DNA from: Novosphingobium ovatum
Lineage (GTDB): Bacteria > Pseudomonadota > Alphaproteobacteria > Sphingomonadales > Sphingomonadaceae
Assembly (NCBI RefSeq): GCF_009909235.1
Contig: NZ_JAAAPO010000002.1
Location: 620,001 to 684,000 of the forward strand
Direction: 5' to 3'
DNA length: 64,000 bases
The position numbers and the translations under genes are program-made. Below, one piece after another: positions 1 through 8,176 of this stretch (position 1 is the stretch's first letter; the number at the start of each line of letters is the position of its first letter). The notes under the pieces were generated by a model. The model was not told the DNA's origin. It was given only the letters and a program-made list of their open reading frames with translations, and searched no databases.

Positions 1-1530
1 GACCTTGAGGCGGTCGGCGAAGAAGGTCAGCAGATCGCCCTCACCCACGCTGAAGCGCAGGCCGTTTTCGGTGATCAGACTGATGATGCCCAGCGCCGCA
101 CGACGCAGCGCGAACGGATCTTTCGACCCGGTAGGTTTTTCATCGATGGCAAAGAAGCTGCGGAGCGTATCCAGCTTATCCGCCAGCGCCACACACACCG
201 TTACCGGCGCGGTGGGGACGTCATCGCCCTGCCCGACCGGCTTGTAATGGTCGCGGATGGCGTCGGCCACGGCGTCCGGCAGCCCTTCGGCGCGGGCGTA
301 GTAGCCGCCCATCAGGCCTTGCAGCTCGGGGAATTCGCCCACCATTTCGGTGACGAGATCGGCCTTGCACAATTCGGCCGCCTGACGCGCCAGCGCGGGA
401 TCGGCGTCCGGCACGATGCCCTCTGCCGCCAGCCATTCGGCCAGTTTCGCCACGCGCGCGACCTTGTCAGCCACCGTGCCCAGCTTTTCATGGAAGGTGA
501 TGCGCGAAAGCTTTTCTGCCTGCTGCGCCAGCGGGGTTTTCAGATCCTGCTGCCAAAAGAAGCGCGCGTCCGACAGGCGCGCGGCCAGCACCTTGCGGTT
601 GCCCGCCACGATGCCCTCGCCCCCATCGGTGGCGGCGATGTTGGCGGTGCAGACGAAGGCATTGGCCAGTTTCCCGGCGGCGTCCTCGCACACGAAATAT
701 TTCTGGTTGATGCGCGCGGTCAACTGGATCACCTCGGGCGGGACATCCAGATAGGCCTCGTCAAAACGGCCCAGCAGCGGCTGCGGCCATTCGGTCAGAC
801 CGGCGTTCTCGATCACCAAGCCTTCGTCCGCCACCAGCGACAGGCCAGCAGCAGCCGCGGCCTCAGCAGCGGCGGCGCGGATCGTGTCCTGACGCGCGGC
901 ATGGTCCACGATCACATGCGCCGCGCGCAGCGCATCGGCATAGCTATCGGCATCGGCGATCGTCACCGCGCCGGTCGAATGGAAACGGTGGCCAACGGTG
1001 TCGCGCCCGCTGGTGATGCCGCCCACGTCACAATCCACCACCGCGCCGTCCAGCAGCGCGACGATGCCCTGCAACGGGCGCACCCAGCGCAGGCTTTCGG
1101 TCGAGAGCGAGGCCGCCCCCCAGCGCTGCGACTTGGGCCAGCTAAAGCCACGGATGATGGCCGGGATCGCCTCGGCCAGCACATCGGCGGTGGCGCGGCC
1201 CGGCTTTTCGGTGACGGCAAACAGCACGCCGTCACGCTCCACCAGATCCTCGCGCGTCAGGCCGGTCTTGCGCAAAAAGCCCGCCAGCGCCTGCTCGGGG
1301 GCGCTCGCCTTTGGCCCCTTCACTTCCTCGCGAACGGCCTGCGTCGCCACCGGCAAATCGCGCGCGATCAGCGCCAGACGGCGCGGGGTCGACCACAGCG
1401 TCAGTTCGCCCAGCGCAACGCCAGCCCCCTGCATCGCGGCGCGGAACAGCTTTTCCAGCTCGGCGCGGGCATTGGCCTGCATGCGCGCCGGGATTTCCTC
1501 GCTGCGCAGTTCAAGAAGGAAAGTGCTCAC
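1..1530 (-). CDS. glyS: Glycyl-tRNA synthetase beta subunit (3' part missing)
   Basis: Beta subunit of the tetrameric alpha2beta2 glycyl-tRNA synthetase, which charges tRNA-Gly in the cytosol together with GlyQ. The reading frame stays open from a GTG at 1530 to the left edge, giving the first 510 codons of a protein usually near 690 residues. The start reads [17 protein letters not shown], a typical GlyS N-terminus. The GTG shares GTGA with the glyQ stop, a 4-nt overlap that implies translational coupling and a glyQS operon. The C-terminal part and the stop lie outside the window, so the gene is cut by the window and not truncated biologically. Confidence 0.95.
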   Translation of the reverse strand, partial: MSTFLLELRSEEIPARMQANARAELEKLFRAAMQGAGVALGELTLWSTPRRLALIARDLPVATQAVREEVKGPKASAPEQALAGFLRKTGLTREDLVERDGVLFAVTEKPGRATADVLAEAIPAIIRGFSWPKSQRWGAASLSTESLRWVRPLQGIVALLDGAVVDCDVGGITSGRDTVGHRFHSTGAVTIADADSYADALRAAHVIVDHAARQDTIRAAAAEAAAAAGLSLVADEGLVIENAGLTEWPQPLLGRFDEAYLDVPPEVIQLTARINQKYFVCEDAAGKLANAFVCTANIAATDGGEGIVAGNRKVLAARLSDARFFWQQDLKTPLAQQAEKLSRITFHEKLGTVADKVARVAKLAEWLAAEGIVPDADPALARQAAELCKADLVTEMVGEFPELQGLMGGYYARAEGLPDAVADAIRDHYKPVGQGDDVPTAPVTVCVALADKLDTLRSFFAIDEKPTGSKDPFALRRAALGIISLITENGLRFSVGEGDLLTFFADRLKV

Positions 1531-2429
1531 TTGCTCCACCCCGGAAACTTTTCGGCCCACTCGGCCTCGTTCTTCTCGATCCACGCCTCACAGGCGCCCT
1601 TGGCCAGATCGCGCACGCGGCCGATATAGCTGGCGCGCTCCTGCACGCTGATCACGCCGCGCGCCTGCAACAGGTTGAACAGGTGCGAAGCCTCGATCGC
1701 CTGATCATAGGCCGCCAGCGGGATCTGCGCCTCGATGCAGCGCTTGGCCTCGGCCTCGGCATGTTCAAAGCCCTTGAACAGCTGGGCGGTGTCGGCGATC
1801 TCGAAATTGTATTTCGACATCTCCTGTTCGTTCTTCAGGAAGACATCGCCATAGGTGACGCCTTCGTTGTTGAAGCGCAGGTCATACACGCGGTCGACGC
1901 CCTGGATGTACATCGCCAGACGCTCCAGACCATAGGTCAGCTCACCGGCCACCGGCTTGCAGTCAAACCCGCCGACCTGCTGGAAATAGGTGAACTGCGT
2001 CACCTCCATCCCGTCGCACCAGACTTCCCAGCCCAGCCCCCACGCGCCCAGCGTCGGGCTTTCCCAGTCGTCCTCGACAAAGCGGATGTCGTGCGCAAGC
2101 GCGTCCACGCCAATCTCGGCCAAAGATTGCAGGTACAGCTCCTGCAGGTTCTCCGGCGAAGGCTTGAGGATCACCTGATACTGATAATAATGCTGCAACC
2201 GGTTGGGGTTTTCGCCGTAACGCCCGTCGGTCGGGCGGCGGCTGGGCTGCACATAGGCGGCCTTCCACGGCTGTGGGCCCAACGCGCGCAGGGTGGTGGC
2301 GGGGTGGAATGTCCCCGCGCCCATGCGCATGTCATAGGGTTGCAGAATCAGACAGCCCTGCTTGCTCCAGAATGCGTGGAGCGTGAGGATCATGTCCTGA
2401 AAGCTGAGAGGTGTGGCTTTTGCGCTCAT
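1527..2429 (-). CDS. glyQ: Glycyl-tRNA synthetase alpha subunit
   Basis: Catalytic alpha subunit of the bacterial two-subunit glycyl-tRNA synthetase. The 300-residue product has the usual family length and begins [18 protein letters not shown]. It carries the highly conserved block containing [16 protein letters not shown] and, further on, [20 protein letters not shown]. The frame is open upstream to 2696, but the ATG at 2429 is chosen because the recognisable GlyQ N-terminus starts there and a TTGACC/CAAAGG promoter lies just upstream. In that reading the mRNA would have almost no 5' leader. It overlaps glyS by 4 nt. Confidence 0.96.
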   Translation of the reverse strand: MSAKATPLSFQDMILTLHAFWSKQGCLILQPYDMRMGAGTFHPATTLRALGPQPWKAAYVQPSRRPTDGRYGENPNRLQHYYQYQVILKPSPENLQELYLQSLAEIGVDALAHDIRFVEDDWESPTLGAWGLGWEVWCDGMEVTQFTYFQQVGGFDCKPVAGELTYGLERLAMYIQGVDRVYDLRFNNEGVTYGDVFLKNEQEMSKYNFEIADTAQLFKGFEHAEAEAKRCIEAQIPLAAYDQAIEASHLFNLLQARGVISVQERASYIGRVRDLAKGACEAWIEKNEAEWAEKFPGWSK

Positions 2430-2438
2430 GATTGCGGG

Positions 2439-2467
2439 CCTTTGGCCGATGGGCCAGATATGGTCAA
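2439..2467 (-). promoter_or_regulatory. Putative glyQ promoter
   Basis: On the minus strand TTGACC (2467-2462) is followed after 17 nt by CAAAGG (2444-2439). The predicted transcript start lies only a few bases before the glyQ ATG at 2429, so the message would be nearly leaderless. The -10 is far from TATAAT but resembles other putative -10 boxes in this window (see findings). Inferred only. Confidence 0.4.
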
Positions 2468-2569
2468 TGGGTGTTTGGGCAGGGCGTGTCATGAAACAGC
2501 CCCGGTTCACATCGGGTAAACCATCTGTAGCAATCGACTCCTCGTATGTCTGCGGATAGAAACGCGCCC

Positions 2570-3502
2570 ATGAAGCTGTTGTCCCTGCGCCTTGCCGCCC
2601 CCGTTTTGTCCCTGCTGGCCATGCTGTGGGCGCCTTCGCCCGCGCTGGCCGATCAGCGCCACCCCACGCCCGTTCCGACCGGCACGATTGCGGCACCTGT
2701 CGCCGCCACCCCCGCCCTGTGGAAGCTGCAAAAGGGCGCCAGCACGATCTATCTGTTCGGCACGCTGCACGTCATGCCCGATGGGATCGACTGGTATCGC
2801 GGCCCGGTGGCACAGGCGTTCGAGGCCTCTGACACGCTGGTGACCGAGATCATCGACCTGCCCGCCGACCAGATGCGCGCGGTGATGCAGGACAAGGCGA
2901 TGCTGCCCGCAGGCAAGACCTTGCGCGCCAGCCTGCCCCCGGCTGTCCGTGCGGACTATTTGCGGGCGCTGCAACGCAATGCCATTCCGGCCGATAGTTT
3001 TGACCGGTTCCGCCCGTGGTTTGCCGCCGTCAACCTGTCGCTGGTCCCCCTGCTAAAGGAAGGCTACAACCCGGCCAATGGCGTTGACGGCCAATTGACC
3101 CGCCGCGCCAAGGACCGCGCGATGAAGCAGGAAGCGCTGGAAACCGCAGCCCAGCAGTTCAGCGTCTTTGCCGCCCTGCCGCCCCGTGTCGAAAACGGCT
3201 ATCTGCGCGAGGTGGCCAAGTCCTCGATCACCCTGTCGCGCGATGTCAAACGCATGATCGCGGCATGGCAACGCGGTGACGCAGCCTATCTGGCCCGCCT
3301 GTTGAACGAGGGCGAAGATGATCCCGTCCTGCGCAAGGCCCTGATGACCGACCGCAACCGCGCATGGACCGGCTGGATCGCCAACCGCCTGAACCAGCCG
3401 GGCACAGTGTTCATCGCGGTGGGCGCGGGCCATCTGGCGGGCACGGGCAGCGTGCAGGCGATGCTGCGCGCCCGCGGGATCACCGCTACCCGCGTGCAGT
3501 GA
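2570..3502 (+). CDS. Exported TraB/GumN family protein
   Basis: Member of the TraB/GumN family (PF01963-like), a metal-dependent hydrolase-type fold whose bacterial role is poorly known. From ATG 2570 the product has 310 residues with a signal peptide ([20 protein letters not shown], ending at ALA). Family hallmarks are the early [11 protein letters not shown] motif and the C-terminal [20 protein letters not shown] segment. An ATG at 2546 would add eight residues before the signal peptide and is less likely. It is followed with a 4-nt overlap by a second, diverged TraB/GumN gene, so the pair looks like an old tandem duplication that is co-translated. Expected location is periplasm or outer face of the membrane. 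Confidence 0.85.
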   Translation: MKLLSLRLAAPVLSLLAMLWAPSPALADQRHPTPVPTGTIAAPVAATPALWKLQKGASTIYLFGTLHVMPDGIDWYRGPVAQAFEASDTLVTEIIDLPADQMRAVMQDKAMLPAGKTLRASLPPAVRADYLRALQRNAIPADSFDRFRPWFAAVNLSLVPLLKEGYNPANGVDGQLTRRAKDRAMKQEALETAAQQFSVFAALPPRVENGYLREVAKSSITLSRDVKRMIAAWQRGDAAYLARLLNEGEDDPVLRKALMTDRNRAWTGWIANRLNQPGTVFIAVGAGHLAGTGSVQAMLRARGITATRVQ

Positions 3503-4392
3503 CGCGCGCGATCGCCTTTGCCCGCCGCCCTTGGTGGTGGTGGCTGTGGCTGGCCGCGGCGCTGGCCTGCTTTGCGGCGGGGGCGATGCTGGCATGGAAC
3601 GCGTGGCGCACCGATCCCGCCCGCCCGGCGCTGTGGCGCGTGAGTGGGCCCAATGGGCAAACGGCCACCCTGTTCGGCACGATCCACGCCCTGCCCCGCC
3701 CGGCGGCTTGGCAGGGGGGCGCGGTCGATCAGGCGATGGCGGCCAGCAATGTGCTGGTGGTCGAGATCGCCGCGCTGAACGATGGCGCGCAAACCGCCCG
3801 CGTGTTTCATCGCCTGAGCCAGACCCCCGGCCTGCCGCCGCTGGACCAGCGGGTAACGCCCGCCCTGCGCCCCGCCCTGCTGGCTGCCCTGCACGCCTTG
3901 GGCAAGAGCCCAGCCGACTTCTCCACCACCGAGACATGGGCCGCCGCCCTGACGCTGGCGCAGGGGGAAAAGCCCGGCCAGTCGGCCAATGGCATCGATC
4001 AGGCCTTGTTGCGGGCGCCGCAACTGCCGGTCTATGAGCTGGAGGGCGCGGAGGCACAGTTGGCGATCTTTGACCGCCTGCCCGAGCCGACCCAGCGCCG
4101 CCTGCTGGAGCTGACCATAACCCCTGCCCGCGGCGCAGACCTGTCGGCGGCATGGCGCGCGGGCGACATGGCCGCGATCGAGGCGCAGACGCATCAGGGC
4201 ATCATGGCCGACCCCGCGATCCGTCAGGCACTGTATGCCGCGCGCAACCACGATTGGGCGGGCCGCATCGCGGTGATGATGCGCGCCGGTCGGCGGCCTT
4301 TTGTCGCGGTGGGCGCGGCGCATATGGCCGGCGCACAGGGGCTGCCCGCGCTGCTCACCACCATGGGGTATCGCGTGACGCGGGTGCAATAG
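3499..4392 (+). CDS. TraB/GumN family protein, second copy, membrane-anchored
   Basis: Second TraB/GumN-like protein, 297 residues from the GTG at 3499, which overlaps the stop of the preceding gene as GTGA. The N-terminus has one hydrophobic segment (WWWWLWLAAALACFAAGAML, about residues 12-31) that could be an uncleaved anchor. The family motifs are LFGTIHALPRP and the C-terminal FVAVGAAHMAGAQGLPALL with an MGYRVTRVQ end, matching the ITATRVQ end of its neighbour. No specific substrate can be assigned. The frame is open further upstream, but those starts would lie inside the first gene and give an unrelated sequence. Confidence 0.82.
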   Translation: MTRAIAFARRPWWWWLWLAAALACFAAGAMLAWNAWRTDPARPALWRVSGPNGQTATLFGTIHALPRPAAWQGGAVDQAMAASNVLVVEIAALNDGAQTARVFHRLSQTPGLPPLDQRVTPALRPALLAALHALGKSPADFSTTETWAAALTLAQGEKPGQSANGIDQALLRAPQLPVYELEGAEAQLAIFDRLPEPTQRRLLELTITPARGADLSAAWRAGDMAAIEAQTHQGIMADPAIRQALYAARNHDWAGRIAVMMRAGRRPFVAVGAAHMAGAQGLPALLTTMGYRVTRVQ

Positions 4393-4414
4393 CCTGCGCG
4401 CGCGCACCGCGTAC

Positions 4415-4443
4415 TTGCCTTTTCGCGCCGATCCGCCTATGGG
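4415..4443 (+). promoter_or_regulatory. Putative rplY promoter
   Basis: TTGCCT (4415-4420) followed after 17 nt by TATGGG (4438-4443), about 80 nt upstream of rplY. It matches the sigma-70 consensus only partly and is offered as the best candidate in the 131-nt gap after the TraB/GumN pair. Confidence 0.3.
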
Positions 4444-4523
4444 CCCGCCCTTGCCCGCGCATGGTCATCCCTGGAGGCGTGGCGGGTGTATTTTGGTTCC
4501 AGAAGTTTTGAAAGGCTTGTGTT

Positions 4524-4817
4524 ATGAGCAATACCCTGACCCTGCCGGCCGAGACGCGCACGAAGACTGGCAAGGGAGCCAGCCGTGCCCTGCGTCGTGA
4601 AGGCCGCGTGCCCGCCGTGATCTATGGTGGCAATGCCGAACCGATCTCGATCCATGTCGAGGAAAAGGAACTGGTCCGTCAGTTGAACACGGGCAAGTTC
4701 TTTGACGGCACGATCGAGCTGACCGTTGACGGCCAGACCATCGTCACCACGCCCAAGGATGTTGCGTTCCACCCCGTGAACGACCGTCCCGAGCACGTGG
4801 ACTTCCTGCGCGCATAA
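4524..4817 (+). CDS. rplY: Ribosomal protein L25, single-domain form
   Basis: 5S rRNA-binding protein of the large ribosomal subunit. The 97 residues match the N-terminal half of the CTC/TL5-type L25 usual in alphaproteobacteria ([48 protein letters not shown]). Those proteins normally continue for about another 100 residues. Here the frame stops right after HVDFLRA, at the domain boundary, and the 118 nt before pth are too short for the missing domain and instead hold a terminator. The gene is therefore either a deletion derivative or a genuine one-domain L25 like the E. coli protein. Pairing with pth is typical. Confidence 0.92.
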   Translation: MSNTLTLPAETRTKTGKGASRALRREGRVPAVIYGGNAEPISIHVEEKELVRQLNTGKFFDGTIELTVDGQTIVTTPKDVAFHPVNDRPEHVDFLRA

Positions 4818-4854
4818 CGCGTTGGACGGTGGCCCCACGGGCCGCCACGAAATC

Positions 4855-4896
4855 GGCGGGAAAGATGGCCGTACCGGCGCGTCTTTCCCGCCTTTT
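4855..4896 (+). terminator. Rho-independent terminator after rplY
   Basis: Perfect 11-bp stem GGCGGGAAAGA (4855-4865) / TCTTTCCCGCC (4882-4892) with a 16-nt loop, followed by TTTT. It separates rplY from pth, so pth needs read-through or its own promoter. Confidence 0.8.
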
Positions 4897-4935
4897 CTAT
4901 GACTTGCACACCGCCATCACGGGATACACAAGGCC

Positions 4936-5505
4936 ATGCAATTGTGGGTTGGGCTGGGCAATCCCGGCGATCAGCACAAGATGAACCGCCACAATGTCGG
5001 CTTTATGGCGTGTGACGTGATCGCCGACATGCACCGATTTGGCCCGGTCCAGAAAAAGTTCCAGGGATGGGTGCAGGACGGCCGCATCGGCACGCAGCGC
5101 GTGATCCTGCTCAAACCCGCGACCTTCATGAACGAAAGCGGCCGCTCCGTGGCCGAGGCGCTGCGCTTTTACAAGCTGGACCTGTCGGCGCTGAGCGTGT
5201 TTCACGACGAGCTGGACCTGCCCGCGATGAAGGTCAAGGTCAAGCAGGGCGGCGGCACGGCTGGCCACAATGGCCTGCGCTCGATCGACAAGCATCTGGG
5301 CGCCGATTTCCGCCGGGTGCGCATCGGCATCGGCCACCCCGGCCACAAGGACCGCGTGACGGGCCATGTTCTGGGCAATTACGCCAAGTCGGAAATGGAC
5401 GATCTGGCCGATATGCTGGGCGCCATCGCCGCCGAGGCCGAATGGCTGGCCAAGGGCGATGACGCCCGGTTCATGAGCGATCTGGCCCTGCGGCTCAAGC
5501 CCTGA
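4936..5505 (+). CDS. pth: Peptidyl-tRNA hydrolase
   Basis: Cytosolic enzyme that releases peptides from prematurely dropped peptidyl-tRNA. At 189 residues it has standard length. It begins MQLWVGLGNPGDQHKMNRHNVG, giving the conserved GLGNPG and the catalytic His in RHNVGF. Further family signatures are LLKPATFMNESG, the catalytic Asp region FHDELDLPAMKVKVKQGGG and GHNGLRSI. ATG 4936 is the only sensible start. It follows rplY, the usual neighbour. Confidence 0.97.
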   Translation: MQLWVGLGNPGDQHKMNRHNVGFMACDVIADMHRFGPVQKKFQGWVQDGRIGTQRVILLKPATFMNESGRSVAEALRFYKLDLSALSVFHDELDLPAMKVKVKQGGGTAGHNGLRSIDKHLGADFRRVRIGIGHPGHKDRVTGHVLGNYAKSEMDDLADMLGAIAAEAEWLAKGDDARFMSDLALRLKP

Positions 5506-5668
5506 GACGCCACACAAGGGCAACAACCGCGCGGCCCATTAACGTTAACGTGAATTCAACGCCTTCTGGTGCATGACACGCCCTGAACTGGGGGTGTCTG
5601 TTTGTGTCGCACCCCTGTTGCCGGGCAGGCCGCGCGCCGCCCCGCATCGGTAACAAGGGGCGCTATCC

Positions 5669-6781
5669 GTGATGAATTCCGCACAGCCGCAACAGAAACA
5701 GACCTTTCAGAAATATGTTCTGGGCGGTGTGGTTGTCGGCAGCCTGATCTTGGCCCTGCTGGGCTGGACCCGCAAGGTTGATTGCACCTGTCCCAAGGAC
5801 TTGAGCGCCACCGTCACCGGACTGGGCAAGCCGACCGGGTTGGCGGGCACGGCCGGTTTCGGGCCAAAGGTGCTGGGCAGCGGCGTGCCGCTGGGCACAG
5901 GCACGGGCACGGGCGATCCCAAACTGGCGCTGCGCGGGGCTCCCTCGCCTGCCGGGCGCGGTGTGACGGGCGCTCCGGCGCAATTGGCGATTGGCAATGC
6001 GCGCGGACCTTTGGGTGGCGGCGTTGGGACCACCGGCGGCAGCGTCGGCGTGTCGGGCCGTCCGGGCGGCGAAACCTTGGATGGCCGCGGCGAGGGCCTG
6101 ATCGCCACCTCGACCGGAGGCGGCAATGGCCGGGGCGTGGGCCGTGGCGCGCCCACTATCACGGGCGGCGGCAGCGGGGGCGGCGGCGGGGGCGGTTCGA
6201 CCACAACCACCAGCACCTCGTCCAGCGGCGGTCAGGGTACCGGCTCGACCTCGGGCGGGACCACGCCGATCGGCGGGTCCAGCACCAGCGGCGGCACGTC
6301 AACGTCAACCTCCTCAACGTCGACCTCGACCTCCACTTCGACCAGCACCGGCGGGTTTGGCCCGCGTGATCCGGGCGCGTCGGGCGGTTCGAACGGCGGC
6401 TCCAGCTTTGGCCCGCGTGATCCGGGGGCAACCAGCGGCGGCAGCAATGGTGGCCGTGGTCCCGGCGGGTCCAATGGTGGTACCTCGGGCGCGTCGACCA
6501 GCACCACCAGCTCTTCCTCCTCGGGCGGCGGCGATGGCGGCTCATCGGGTGGCAGCAGCGGCTGGTTTGGCGGCTCGTCCTCGGGCGGTGGTAGCAGCAG
6601 CTCGTCTTCGGGCGGTTCCTCGGGCGCGGTGGACGTGCCGGAACCGGGCACCTTTGGCCTGCTGGGCGTGGGCCTGGGCGGGTTGGCCTATGCCCGCTGG
6701 CGCCGCCGCCGCCGCGATGACACCAACGCGTCGGACGAGGCGGCCACCGCCACCACCGACGACGATCAGCCCAAGGATTGA
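5669..6781 (+). CDS. Gly/Ser/Thr-rich PEP-CTERM surface protein
   Basis: 370-residue protein with a hydrophobic segment near the N-terminus (YVLGGVVVGSLILALLGW, about 16-33), then a very long Gly-, Ser- and Thr-rich low-complexity region. It ends in a canonical PEP-CTERM sorting signal: VPEPGTFGLLG at about 323-333, a hydrophobic stretch and a final RWRRRRR cluster. Such tails are recognised by exosortase, which removes the signal at the inner membrane so that the protein can be surface-exposed. No exosortase gene is in the window. The octapeptide FGPRDPGA occurs twice (230-237 and 247-254). Start is GTG 5669 or ATG 5672, with AAGGGG just upstream. Function beyond surface display is unknown. 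Confidence 0.8.
   Translation: MMNSAQPQQKQTFQKYVLGGVVVGSLILALLGWTRKVDCTCPKDLSATVTGLGKPTGLAGTAGFGPKVLGSGVPLGTGTGTGDPKLALRGAPSPAGRGVTGAPAQLAIGNARGPLGGGVGTTGGSVGVSGRPGGETLDGRGEGLIATSTGGGNGRGVGRGAPTITGGGSGGGGGGGSTTTTSTSSSGGQGTGSTSGGTTPIGGSSTSGGTSTSTSSTSTSTSTSTSTGGFGPRDPGASGGSNGGSSFGPRDPGATSGGSNGGRGPGGSNGGTSGASTSTTSSSSSGGGDGGSSGGSSGWFGGSSSGGGSSSSSSGGSSGAVDVPEPGTFGLLGVGLGGLAYARWRRRRRDDTNASDEAATATTDDDQPKD
6179..6625 (+). repeat. Low-complexity Gly/Ser/Thr coding region
   Basis: Inside the PEP-CTERM gene, codons for Gly, Ser and Thr form runs such as alternating Ser-Thr (about 6299-6345) and many GGS/SGG units. Repeats of this kind are prone to slippage and length variation. Both strands carry long spurious frames here. 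Confidence 0.75.
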
Positions 6782-6837
6782 TACCATAACGCTTCGGGGC
6801 GTCGTCGACCTGCCCTCCACATGACGATACCCCGGCC

Positions 6838-6871
6838 AAGCCCCGCCCGCAGACCCTGCGGCGGGGCTTTT
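6838..6871 (+). terminator. Terminator after the PEP-CTERM gene
   Basis: Perfect stem AAGCCCCGCC (6838-6847) / GGCGGGGCTT (6860-6869) with a 12-nt loop and TTTT at the end. It isolates the PEP-CTERM gene from ychF. Confidence 0.8.
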
Positions 6872-6966
6872 GCCGTTATGCCCTTCCTTCGCCGCGCCCG
6901 ATGTTCTAAGGGCCGCGCAATTTCCGGCGCGCGTCACGCGCCCTCAGCCATTTTCGGAGCACACAC

Positions 6967-8067
6967 ATGGGTTTTCGTTGCGGGATCGTCGGCCTTCCCA
7001 ATGTCGGCAAGTCGACGCTGTTCAACGCGCTGACCGAAACGCAGGCGGCGCAGGCGGCGAACTATCCGTTCTGCACGATCGAGCCGAATGTGGGCAATGT
7101 GGGCGTGCCCGATCCGCGTCTGGACCAATTGGCCGCCATCGCCGGCAGCCAGAAGATCATCCCCACCCAGCTGGGCTTTGTCGATATCGCGGGTCTGGTG
7201 CGCGGCGCGTCCAAGGGCGAAGGGCTGGGCAACCAGTTCCTGGGCAACATCCGCGAGGTGGACGCCATCGTCCACGTGTTGCGCTGTTTTGAAAATGACG
7301 ACATCCAGCATGTCGACAACCGCGTTGACCCGATCTCGGACGCCGAAACGGTCGAGACCGAGCTGATGCTGGCCGATCTGGACAGTCTGGAAAAGCGCGT
7401 GGCGGCAGCGCAGAAAAAGGCGAACAGCGGCGACAAGGACTCCAAGGTGCTGGTTTCCGTGCTGGGTCAGGCGCTGGAACTGCTGCGCGATGGCAAGCCT
7501 GCCCGCCTGACGGTCCCCAAGGACGAGGACGAGGCGCGCGTGTTCAAGCAGGCGCAATTGCTGACCGCAAAGCCCGTGCTGTATGTCTGCAACGTGGAGG
7601 AAGAGAGCGCGGCCACCGGCAACAGCTTTTCGGCCAAGGTGTTTGAAAAGGCCAAGGCCGAAGGCGCCACCGCCGTCATCGTGTCCGCCGCGATCGAGGC
7701 CGATCTGGTGGGCATGCCCGCCGAGGAACGCGTCGAATTCCTGAGCGAACTGGGCCTGAAGGAAACGGGTCTGGCCCGCATCATCCGCGCTGGCTACGAA
7801 CTGCTGGGCCTGCTGACGTTCTTTACCGTCGGCCCCAAGGAAGCGCGCGCATGGACCGTGTCCGCCGGGTCAAAGGCCCCGCAGGCGGCGGGCGAAATCC
7901 ACACCGATTTCGAACGCGGTTTCATCCGCGCTGAAACCATCGCATTTGACGACTATATCAGCCTGAACGGGGAAAGCGGCGCGCGCGATGCGGGCAAGCT
8001 GCGTCAGGAAGGCAAGGAATATGTCGTCAAGGACGGCGACGTCCTGCATTTCAAGTTCAACGTCTAA
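6967..8067 (+). CDS. ychF: Redox-regulated ATPase/GTPase YchF (OLA1 family)
   Basis: P-loop NTPase of the Obg superfamily that binds ribosomes and prefers ATP. The 366-residue product has normal family length. The P-loop is GLPNVGKST near residue 9, the switch region is DIAGLVRGASKGEGLGNQFL, and the C-terminus ends in a TGS-like domain (FFTVGPKEARAWTV then HTDFERGFIRAE and LRQEGKEYVVKDGDVLHFKFNV). ATG 6967 begins the conserved MGFRCGIVGLPNVGKS. A TCTAAG box at 6905-6910 could be the -10 of its promoter. Confidence 0.97.
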   Translation: MGFRCGIVGLPNVGKSTLFNALTETQAAQAANYPFCTIEPNVGNVGVPDPRLDQLAAIAGSQKIIPTQLGFVDIAGLVRGASKGEGLGNQFLGNIREVDAIVHVLRCFENDDIQHVDNRVDPISDAETVETELMLADLDSLEKRVAAAQKKANSGDKDSKVLVSVLGQALELLRDGKPARLTVPKDEDEARVFKQAQLLTAKPVLYVCNVEEESAATGNSFSAKVFEKAKAEGATAVIVSAAIEADLVGMPAEERVEFLSELGLKETGLARIIRAGYELLGLLTFFTVGPKEARAWTVSAGSKAPQAAGEIHTDFERGFIRAETIAFDDYISLNGESGARDAGKLRQEGKEYVVKDGDVLHFKFNV

Positions 8068-8176
8068 GCCACAGGCGGGGCGCGGGCACCACCTGCGCCC
8101 CTCTTGCCCCCCCTGCCCGCGCGCCATGCGACCAATTGCCATATTGCTGACACGCGGCAACCTTAGGCACGGTGGC

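Noticed and set aside
247-1629. Long plus-strand frame of 460 codons
   Set aside because: It is the antisense shadow of glyS and glyQ; the minus strand gives clear synthetase motifs, while this frame is Arg/Gly/His-rich without recognisable motifs.
6159-6839. Long frames on both strands over the Gly/Ser-rich gene, and possible repeat array
   Set aside because: They arise from low-complexity GC-rich codons. The repeats lack constant units with spacers, so this is not a CRISPR array.
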